DNA of 6,120 bases from Chloroflexota bacterium (lineage in GTDB: Bacteria > Chloroflexota > Anaerolineae > Anaerolineales > DRKV01): NCBI GenBank assembly GCA_011051635.1, contig DRKV01000252.1, forward strand, positions 1 through 6,120. Direction: 5' to 3'. Positions 1 through 6,120 of this stretch are shown here, piece by piece. The notes under the pieces are model-generated. The model worked only from the letters and a program-made list of their open reading frames with translations, was not told the origin of the DNA and searched no databases. The position numbers were made by a program, and so were the translations under genes. The number at the start of each line of letters is the position of its first letter. Position 1 is the first letter of the stretch.

Positions 1-165
1 GAGAGGAGCATGGGGAGGCAGGGATTGGGAAGCAGGAAATGATGGGATGGGGAGATGATGGGATGATGAGATGGGGAGGTGATGAGATGATGAGGTAGGG
101 AGATGAGGTGGGGAGGAGAGGGGGGGATGAGGCGATGAGGGGATGATGAGGTGGGGGGATAAATG
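1..165. repeat. Low-complexity GATG-rich purine tract
   Basis: This stretch is an irregular array of GATG/GAGG/GGGG words, with about fifteen GATG copies between 41 and 148. Positions 34-132 contain no C at all on the plus strand. No ORF with family features covers it. It lies downstream of the minus-strand MoxR gene, so the RNA reading out of that gene would be C/U-rich and free of G over 99 bases. It may be a simple-sequence spacer, a Rho loading region, or both. The G-runs could also form a quadruplex on the plus strand. Confidence 0.8.
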
Positions 166-184
166 CACCGGGCAAGACGATACA

Positions 185-231
185 CCTAATCCCCAGTCCC
201 TAATCCCAAGTCACCCACTCACCCACTCACC
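185..231. repeat. Short tandem repeats at the 3' end of the MoxR gene
   Basis: Two 14-bp copies, 185-198 and 199-212, differ at one position (C194 against A208). Two exact 8-bp copies of ACCCACTC follow at 213-220 and 221-228, with a partial third. The MoxR stop codon (219-221 on the complement) lies inside the 8-bp repeats, so the array runs into the end of the coding region. Confidence 0.75.
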
Positions 232-1205
232 CCCTCCACCACCGCGCCGATGACCGTATCCGCGGCCACGCCCTCGGCCTGAGCCTCGAAGTTGAGAATC
301 AGGCGATGACGCAGGGCGGGGAGAGCGGCGGCGCGCAGGTCGTCCAGGGCGACGTTGTAACGGCCATCCAGCAGGGCGATGATTTTCCCCGCCAGGATGA
401 GGGCCTGCATCCCGCGGGGGCTGGCGCCGTAGCGCACATAGCGCCGCACCGCTTCGGGAGCGCTTTCGTCATCGGGGTGGGTGGCGCGCACCAGACGGGC
501 AACGTAGGCGGTCACGTGGCTGGCAATCGGGACGCGGCGTGCCAGCGCCTGCATTTGCAGGATGGTCCCGGCGTCGGCCACCGCTTCGGCGTGCGGAATC
601 TCCGCCCCCGTGGTGCGGTTGGCAATCTCCACCAGGTCGTCCACGTCGGGATAGGGCACCTCAATCTTGAAGAAGAAGCGGTCCAGTTGGGCCTCGGGGA
701 GGGGATACGTGCCCTCCATCTCCAGCGGATTTTGGGTCGCCAGGACGAAGAAAGGTTCCGGCAGGGGGCGGGTCACTTTGGCAACCGTGACGCTGTGCTC
801 CTGCATGGCCTCCAGCATGGCGGATTGGGTCTTGGGGGTGGCGCGGTTGATTTCATCGGCCAGCACCAAATTGGCGAAAATCGGCCCCGCCTCGAACTGA
901 AAACGCCGCCTGCCCGTCTCGTCCTCCACCACGAGATTGGTTCCCACGATGTCGGCGGGCATCAAATCGGGGGTGAACTGGATGCGGGCGAAAGAGCAAT
1001 CCACCGCCTCGGCCAGGGTGCGCACCAGCATGGTCTTCCCCAGACCGGGAACCCCTTCCAGGAGGGCGTTGCCGCCCGCCAGCATGGTGATGAGCGCCTG
1101 CCGGATGAGGGCGCGTTGCCCGACAATGACGCGTCCGACCTGGGCTTCGATGGCTTCGGCGGTCTGGCGGAATGCTTCGGGGGAGAGGGAGGGGGTGTTT
1201 TCCAT
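219..1205 (-). CDS. MoxR-family AAA+ ATPase
   Basis: This is a 328-residue cytoplasmic AAA+ ATPase of the MoxR group, usual full length. Such proteins act as ATP-driven chaperones for assembly or activation of partners, often VWA-domain proteins encoded nearby. Visible motifs are Walker A GVPGLGKT (51-58), Walker B LVLADEIN (113-120, with D117 and E118), sensor 1 in VLATQNP (154-160), the conserved LDRF (174-177) with the likely arginine finger, and sensor 2 GASPRG (260-265). The C-terminal lid helices end at HRLILNFEAQAEG. The ATG at 1205 is supported by AAGGAG on the minus strand (complement of 1214-1219), eight bases upstream. The usual DUF58, transglutaminase or VWA partner genes are absent here and could only lie beyond the left edge, after more than 200 bases of spacer. 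No convincing promoter was seen. The family is certain; the specific role is unknown. Confidence 0.95.
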   Translation of the reverse strand: MENTPSLSPEAFRQTAEAIEAQVGRVIVGQRALIRQALITMLAGGNALLEGVPGLGKTMLVRTLAEAVDCSFARIQFTPDLMPADIVGTNLVVEDETGRRRFQFEAGPIFANLVLADEINRATPKTQSAMLEAMQEHSVTVAKVTRPLPEPFFVLATQNPLEMEGTYPLPEAQLDRFFFKIEVPYPDVDDLVEIANRTTGAEIPHAEAVADAGTILQMQALARRVPIASHVTAYVARLVRATHPDDESAPEAVRRYVRYGASPRGMQALILAGKIIALLDGRYNVALDDLRAAALPALRHRLILNFEAQAEGVAADTVIGAVVEGVSG

Positions 1206-1258
1206 AGCGGGGTCTCCTTGAAGTACGGGGCTGTGTGTATAAGCGTACCATAAAAACG

Positions 1259-1395
1259 CCGCGTTCTGCCGTCTTCCGCGAGCAGAGAGTACTCAAAAAA
1301 TGTAGAACCCAAAGTTGTGGTTGTGGGACAACTGCGAGCAGTTGTCCCACTCTTTTCTGCAAAACATGAGCACTCCTCGCGAGCAGGGAAAGCGG
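1259..1395. repeat. Large imperfect palindromic intergenic element
   Basis: The element is centred on a perfect 13-bp inverted repeat (1323-1335 GTGGGACAACTGC and 1338-1350, loop GA). Symmetry continues outward. TGTAGAA (1301-1307) opposes TTCTGCA (1354-1360). GAGTACTC (1287-1294) opposes GAGCACTC (1368-1375). GCGAG (1278-1282) opposes CTCGC (1376-1380). CTGC and CCGC (1266-1269, 1259-1262) oppose GCAG and GCGG (1383-1386, 1392-1395). Small loops and a CAGA insertion interrupt the arms. No coding sequence with family features lies in it. It could be a REP- or MITE-like repeat, a cruciform, or a structured RNA. The core followed by TCTTTTCT is weakly terminator-like on the plus strand, but no gene lies upstream in that direction. 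Confidence 0.7.
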
Positions 1396-1398
1396 TCT

Positions 1399-1434
1399 CC
1401 TCGGAGTAACACTTCGAGGACAGCCCGCGGGGCT
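1399..1434. other. Two adjacent short hairpins
   Basis: Stem 1399-1407 pairs with 1411-1419 over nine pairs including one G-U, with a three-base loop AAC. It is followed two bases later by AGCCC (1422-1426) pairing with GGGCT (1430-1434) across GCG. Neither has a T-tract. Both lie just after the large palindrome and upstream of the likely kinase promoter, so they belong either to the same repeat element or to a longer leader from an unseen upstream promoter. Confidence 0.5.
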
Positions 1435-1475
1435 ATCTCTAGTACCCCAGTACCAGAAAATCGCTGGAATCGTCT

Positions 1476-1503
1476 TTGCGAAACCCCTGTTTTGCGTTAT
1501 CAT
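1476..1503 (+). promoter_or_regulatory. Putative sigma-70 promoter for the kinase-hydrolase operon
   Basis: TTGCGA (1476-1481) and TATCAT (1498-1503) are separated by 16 bases and match the -35 and -10 consensus at four and five of six positions. Transcription would begin near 1510, about 22 bases before the kinase ATG. A dyad, CCCCT (1484-1488) and AGGGG (1504-1508), brackets the -10 element and could be an operator. This is a prediction from consensus only. Confidence 0.45.
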
Positions 1504-1531
1504 AGGGGCATTAGTCTCTGGCGGGCACCCT

Positions 1532-2899
1532 ATGACGGAAAACGCTCTTCTCATCCTGGGCATCAGCGTGCTGGCAGCCGTCCTCATCGGGGGGATAGGA
1601 GGATACGCCCTGCACGGTGCTTTGGCGCGCAAACGCCTGCGCGCTTTGCGCGCGGCCATTTATCGGGACGCGAAGAAACTCGAGCGGCAACGCTCCAGCA
1701 TGATTTACGACCTGGTTTCCAGCATGAGTTCCACGCTCAACTACCAGCGGCTCCTGGAAATTGCCCTGGATGCAGGTACCAAAGTTCTCGCCGAAAAAGA
1801 ACCCTCCATTGCCCCTTTGGTAAGCGCCTTCTTCCTCTTCGACCACGACGAAGCCAATCCTGACCGCATGGTGTTGCGCGTCGGTTCCTCGCGCGGCTTC
1901 ACCCCGGCTGACCGCCGGGCTATCGTGGAGGGCATCAGCGGCTTGTTGGCAGAGACCATTGAACACGCAGAAGCGCGTCTCTCCCGCAACCTCTCTCAGG
2001 ACCCGGAACTCTCCCGGATTGTGGCCCTGCGGAGTTGCTCCAGCGGTTACTGCATTCCCCTGCGCGCCGGCCTGGAGACTTACGGCGTGCTGCTTTTCGC
2101 CCATCCTGACGAAAAATTCTTCACCAAAGAACGCTGCGACCTGCTGGACATCGTCGGGCATCAGGCCATGATAGCCATGCAAAACGCCCGCCTGTACGCC
2201 GACCTGGAGCAGGAAAAAGAGCGCATGATGGAAATTCAAGAGGAGGCCCGCAAGAAACTGGCTCGCGACCTGCACGACGGGCCGACCCAATCCGTGGCCG
2301 CCATCGCCATGCGAGTCAATTTTGCCCGGCGGTTGATGGAACGCGACATGGAAACCGCCCAAGAGGAACTCGTCAAAATCGAAGACCTGGCGCGCCGTAC
2401 CACCAAGGAAATCCGGCACATGCTCTTTACCCTGCGCCCTCTGGTGCTCGAATCGCAGGGGCTGAAGGCCGCCTTGCAGGCCATGGCCAACAAGATGCGC
2501 GAGACCTACAACCAGAACGTGCTCATCGAGGTGCAGCCGGAAGCAGTGGAAAACCTGGAAATGGGCAAGCAGGCCGTCGTCTTCTACATCGCCGAGGAAG
2601 CAGTCAATAACGCCCGCAAACACGCTGAAGCCGCCCACATCTGGGTGCGGCTGAAACTCATCAAGGCCGACATCGCCTTGCTGGAAATTCAGGATGACGG
2701 CGTGGGCTTCAACCTGGGAGCGGTGGATGCCACCTACGACAATCGCGGCAGTTTGGGGATGGTCAACATGCGCGAGCGCGCCGAACTGGTCAACGGTCTG
2801 CTGCATATCGAGTCGGAGGAGGGGAAGGGAACCCGCATTCAGGTCGTCATTCCCTTGACCGAAGAGGCCCACGACCGGCTGCGCAACCGGAAGGTATGA
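1532..2899 (+). CDS. Membrane-anchored GAF sensor histidine kinase (NarL/DegS type)
   Basis: This 455-residue protein is a two-component sensor kinase that autophosphorylates on histidine and would pass the phosphate to a response regulator. One hydrophobic segment (about 5-28) is followed by a basic stretch RKRLRALR, so the sensor part is cytoplasmic with no sizeable outer domain. A GAF domain spans about 65-220, then a coiled-coil-like linker (222-243). The HisKA_3 domain contains ARDLHDGPTQS, with H248 the phosphoacceptor. The HATPase domain shows the N box (EEAVNNARKHA, about 355-365), G1 box DDGVGF (388-393), and G2 region with GSLGMVNMRERA (406-417) and GKGT (431-434). Cys169 and Cys174 lie in the GAF domain; a redox role is only a possibility. 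The ATG at 1532 has only a weak GGCGGG upstream but gives a proper membrane anchor. No response regulator lies in the window. The stop is one base before the hydrolase ATG. Confidence 0.93.
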   Translation: MTENALLILGISVLAAVLIGGIGGYALHGALARKRLRALRAAIYRDAKKLERQRSSMIYDLVSSMSSTLNYQRLLEIALDAGTKVLAEKEPSIAPLVSAFFLFDHDEANPDRMVLRVGSSRGFTPADRRAIVEGISGLLAETIEHAEARLSRNLSQDPELSRIVALRSCSSGYCIPLRAGLETYGVLLFAHPDEKFFTKERCDLLDIVGHQAMIAMQNARLYADLEQEKERMMEIQEEARKKLARDLHDGPTQSVAAIAMRVNFARRLMERDMETAQEELVKIEDLARRTTKEIRHMLFTLRPLVLESQGLKAALQAMANKMRETYNQNVLIEVQPEAVENLEMGKQAVVFYIAEEAVNNARKHAEAAHIWVRLKLIKADIALLEIQDDGVGFNLGAVDATYDNRGSLGMVNMRERAELVNGLLHIESEEGKGTRIQVVIPLTEEAHDRLRNRKV

Positions 2900-2900
2900 T

Positions 2901-3665
2901 ATGCCCCACACGAAGGGTTTGCACTATCGGGTACACGGAGAAGGAGAAAACGGCACCCCGCTGGTGCTGGTACACGGCGCGGGCGGCAACCTGTGGCACT
3001 GGCCGCCCCAAATCCGTCATCTGGAGGGCCGCCCGGTCTATGCGCTGGATTTGCCGGGGCACGGCGATTCTCCGGGAGGGGGCAAAGACAGCATTGCGGG
3101 ATACGCGCAGGCCGTCATTGGCTGGATGGAAGCCCTGGGGCTTCCGCCGGTATGTTTAACGGGACATTCCATGGGGAGCGCAATCGCCCTTCAGGTTGCG
3201 CTGACCGCCCCAAAGCGGGTCCGCTCCCTGGGGCTGGTCGGCAGCGGCGCCCACCTTCCGGTTTCCCCGCGCATCCTGGAAGGGGCAGCCTCCCCGGAGA
3301 CCTTTCCCGCTACCGTACAGTTCATCACCAAGTGGTCTTTCCACCTGGAAACCGACCCCGCTTTGAAATCGCTGGCACAGGAGCGCATGATGCAGGTGCC
3401 TCCTTCGGTGCTGCACAACGACTTCCTGGCCTGCTCCCGTTTCGACCTGCGCTCCGAGTTGCGCCGCCTGACCATGCCCGCCCTGGTGGTGTGCGGCGAG
3501 GCCGACAAGATGACGCCCCCGGAATTCTCGCGCTTCCTGGCCGAGAACCTGCCCCAGGCCGCGCTGCGTCTGATTCCCCGCGCCGGGCACATGGTCATGC
3601 TGGAGCAGCCCGAAGCCGTAGCCGGGGCCCTGTGCTCCTTCCTGGCAGAGGTGGATGAGGGGTGA
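2901..3665 (+). CDS. Alpha/beta-fold hydrolase
   Basis: This 254-residue protein is a typical single-domain alpha/beta hydrolase, probably cytoplasmic, as no signal peptide or membrane segment is seen. The oxyanion region HGAGGN lies at 25-30 and LPGHGDS at 51-57. The nucleophile elbow GHSMG (88-92) gives Ser90. The likely acid is Asp202 in GEADKMTPP, and the catalytic base is His230 in AGHMVMLEQP. A cap lies at about 120-185. All triad residues are present, so it should be an active esterase, lactonase or related enzyme; the substrate cannot be read from the sequence. GGAAGG (2889-2894) lies six bases before the ATG, inside the end of the kinase gene, and only one base separates the two genes, which indicates translational coupling. 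An alternative ATG at 2896 is in another frame. The pairing recalls RsbQ with RsbP, where a hydrolase feeds a sensor protein, but orthology is not shown. Confidence 0.92.
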   Translation: MPHTKGLHYRVHGEGENGTPLVLVHGAGGNLWHWPPQIRHLEGRPVYALDLPGHGDSPGGGKDSIAGYAQAVIGWMEALGLPPVCLTGHSMGSAIALQVALTAPKRVRSLGLVGSGAHLPVSPRILEGAASPETFPATVQFITKWSFHLETDPALKSLAQERMMQVPPSVLHNDFLACSRFDLRSELRRLTMPALVVCGEADKMTPPEFSRFLAENLPQAALRLIPRAGHMVMLEQPEAVAGALCSFLAEVDEG

Positions 3666-3675
3666 GGTGATGATG

Positions 3676-3725
3676 AGTGGGGGAAAGTGGTACGCTGTAC
3701 ACTGTACGATGCACTTCCCCACTTT
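3676..3725 (+). terminator. Possible hairpin terminator after the hydrolase gene
   Basis: An imperfect stem pairs 3676-3689 with 3712-3723 over twelve pairs, with single-base bulges at G3679 and A3684. The 22-base apical region contains three GTAC copies. Only TTT follows directly and the T-tract is broken, so intrinsic termination would be weak. It sits 11 bases after the stop codon, the right place for the end of the kinase-hydrolase operon. Confidence 0.35.
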
Positions 3726-3767
3726 CGTACTTTCGTACTTGCCTACTTGCCACTTGCACACTTGCCC
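3721..3767 (+). repeat. Tandem array of six ACTT-starting units
   Basis: Six consecutive units of 8, 8, 8, 7, 8 and 8 bases each begin with ACTT. The first two are identical (ACTTTCGT) and the rest are variants of ACTTGCC. The array lies between the hydrolase gene and the tRNA promoter. On the plus strand the region 3716-3784 is C-rich and G-poor, so it could help Rho act on the upstream operon. No coding role is evident. Confidence 0.7.
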
Positions 3768-3778
3768 ATTTTTCCACC

Positions 3779-3807
3779 TTGCCAATTCAAGCCGGGATGA
3801 GTATAAT
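3779..3807 (+). promoter_or_regulatory. Strong sigma-70-like promoter for tRNA-Val and probably thrS
   Basis: TTGCCA (3779-3784) and a perfect TATAAT (3802-3807) are separated by 17 bases, the optimal spacing. Transcription would start near 3814, leaving a 5' leader of about nine bases before the tRNA. I see no other promoter before the T-box leader, so this promoter probably also drives thrS. Confidence 0.8.
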
Positions 3808-3822
3808 CAGGGGCGCTTGTCC

Positions 3823-3899
3823 GGGCGGGTAGCTCAGTTGGTTAGAGCGTTGCGTTGACATCGCAAAGGTCGTAGGTTCGAGTCCTATCCCGCCCACCA
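3823..3899 (+). tRNA. tRNA-Val (anticodon GAC)
   Basis: The cloverleaf is complete. The acceptor stem GGGCGGG (3823-3829) pairs with CCCGCCC (3889-3895). The D arm is GCTC/GAGC. The anticodon stem TTGCG (3850-3854) pairs with CGCAA (3862-3866), with loop TTGACAT placing GAC at 3857-3859. The T arm is GTAGG/CCTAT with loop TTCGAGT and one G-U pair. The discriminator is A3896 and CCA is encoded at 3897-3899, so the 3' end need not be added after transcription. It should decode GUC and GUU. Confidence 0.97.
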
Positions 3900-3920
3900 A
3901 AATCCATACCCCAAACGCCA

Positions 3921-4180
3921 TGACCGGGACGAGTAAGCGGCCCGGCAGCCGCCAGGGAGAGACGGCCACGGATTGAGAGCCGTCTTCGGCAGCCCCCGCT
4001 GAAAACCCCCCGCGAGCGTGACCCCGAAAGGCCCCGCCGAGTACGCCGGGTACGAGTAAGGGAAACGGCTGGCCCCGTTATCGGCCCCAAACGAGATGCC
4101 TCGCGCCCGACGCGGGGTAATCTGGGTGGAACCGTGAGCGTGTTGATGACACTCTCGCCCCAGAGCGGGCGAGAGTTTTT
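3921..4180 (+). promoter_or_regulatory. Threonine T-box riboswitch controlling thrS
   Basis: Stem I carries the S-turn strand AGTA (3932-3935), helix GCGG/CCGC (3937-3940 with 3996-3999), GCCG/CGGC (3948-3951 with 3987-3990), an AG-rich bulge (3954-3960) and an apical hairpin GACGGC/GCCGTC (3961-3966 with 3979-3984). The opposite specifier strand reads GAAA-ACC, placing a threonine codon at 4005-4007, followed six bases later by GAGC as in known T-boxes. Stem IIA/B is a pseudoknot: AACGG/CCGTT (4064-4068 with 4075-4079), with loop GGCC pairing 4083-4086. Stem III spans 4099-4117. The T-box core GGGTGGAACCG is at 4124-4134. The antiterminator pairs 4122-4126 with 4159-4163 and 4134-4143 with 4149-4158, leaving bulge 4127-4133, whose UGGA (4127-4130) would pair with the UCCA end of tRNA-Thr. 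It competes with the terminator. Uncharged tRNA-Thr should switch thrS on. Confidence 0.95.
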
Positions 4181-4185
4181 ATTTT
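4151..4185 (+). terminator. Intrinsic terminator of the thrS T-box
   Basis: ACTCTCGCCC (4151-4160) pairs perfectly with GGGCGAGAGT (4167-4176) across a six-base loop, followed by TTTTTATTTT-like sequence to 4185. The 5' arm (4151-4160) is also used by the antiterminator, so the two folds exclude each other. Confidence 0.95.
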
Positions 4186-4198
4186 CGGAGGCACACCA

Positions 4199-6031
<1,833 letters not shown>

Positions 6032-6072
6032 GACAGGTCCCCGCCCACGCATGGCATGGGTGCAGGCAAATG

Positions 6073-6120
6073 TTGTAGAAGACGGCAGTTGAAACTGCAC
6101 CAACGTCTGCGAAGTTGCCC
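6073..6120. repeat. Inverted-repeat-rich noncoding piece, cut by the window edge
   Basis: After thrS there is no gene to the window end. GCAGTT (6086-6091) pairs with AACTGC (6094-6099) across GA, and CAAC opposes GTTG nearby (about 6101-6117). GAAGACGGCAG (6078-6088) is the exact complement of 1266-1276 in the upstream palindrome, and TGTAGAA occurs in both regions. It may be part of a dispersed intergenic repeat. It lacks a T-tract, so it is not a clear terminator. Confidence 0.4.

Noticed and set aside
1237..1252. Minus-strand -10-like sequences before the MoxR gene (TTATAC, TATGGT)
   Set aside because: No acceptable -35 element lies at the right distance.
306..1253. Long plus-strand ORF opposite the MoxR gene (315 codons)
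   Set aside because: It is antisense to a clear AAA+ ATPase, is rich in Gly, His and Gln, and shows no family motif.
1278..1386. Three GCGAGCAG copies as a CRISPR array
   Set aside because: The copies are only 8 bp, spaced 56 and 45 bases apart, and belong to the palindromic element. There are no longer repeats or cas genes.
853..1659. Minus-strand ORF extending from the kinase start through the intergenic region into the MoxR gene
   Set aside because: It overlaps the MoxR gene in another frame, has no recognisable domain and crosses the palindromic element.
1511..2911. Minus-strand ORF of 466 codons opposite the kinase gene
   Set aside because: It is a shadow of the kinase coding frame. 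The plus strand has all kinase motifs and the antisense product shows none.
3787..3969. Minus-strand 60-codon ORF containing GLEPTTFAMSTQRSNQLSY
   Set aside because: This is the familiar false protein produced by translating the complement of a tRNA gene.
4026..4032. GAAAGGC as a glycine specifier in the T-box
   Set aside because: It lies outside the Stem I specifier position. GAAA-ACC at 4001-4007 aligns with the S-turn strand and fits the downstream thrS.
3929..4060. Nine-base direct repeat ACGAGTAAG (3929-3937 and 4052-4060) as a possible insertion footprint
   Set aside because: Both copies fall on expected T-box elements (the specifier-loop strand and the segment before stem IIA/B), so shared motif use is the simpler explanation.

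Overview
The window is a GC-rich bacterial chromosomal segment with four protein genes, one tRNA gene and one T-box riboswitch. The combination suggests Chloroflexota, perhaps Anaerolineae: a T-box before thrS, a threonyl-tRNA synthetase without an N-terminal TGS domain, a short GAF/HisKA_3 histidine kinase, and low-complexity spacers between genes. This placement is inference from gene content and style. No marker in the window proves it.

Layout. 1-218 is a low-complexity, strand-asymmetric spacer. 219-1205 (minus) encodes a MoxR-type AAA+ ATPase. 1206-1531 is a divergent intergenic region with a large imperfect palindrome (about 1259-1395), two more hairpins (1399-1434) and a plausible promoter (1476-1503). 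1532-2899 (plus) encodes a membrane-anchored GAF histidine kinase. It is followed after one base by an alpha/beta hydrolase (2901-3665), so the two probably form a translationally coupled operon. 3666-3778 holds an imperfect hairpin and an array of about 8-bp repeats. A near-consensus promoter (3779-3807) precedes tRNA-Val(GAC) (3823-3899). A threonine T-box leader follows (about 3921-4180), ending in a strong intrinsic terminator, and then thrS (4199-6031). 6032-6120 is noncoding and ends in an inverted-repeat-rich piece cut by the window edge.

How the parts work together. The best-supported regulatory unit is promoter, tRNA-Val, T-box, thrS. Only about 21 bases separate the tRNA 3' end from the first recognisable T-box base, and no terminator or promoter is visible between them. 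One transcript therefore probably carries the tRNA and the leader. Uncharged tRNA-Thr would read the ACC specifier (4005-4007), pair its 3' end with the UGGA bulge (4127-4130), stabilise the antiterminator and allow thrS expression. The kinase-hydrolase pair may be a small sensing module. No response regulator lies in the window.

I see no new defence or mobile system here. The most interesting points are the tRNA-Val/T-box/thrS arrangement, the kinase-hydrolase coupling, the compound palindrome between the divergent genes, and the G-poor, C-rich transcript tracts after two genes, which could be Rho loading sites.
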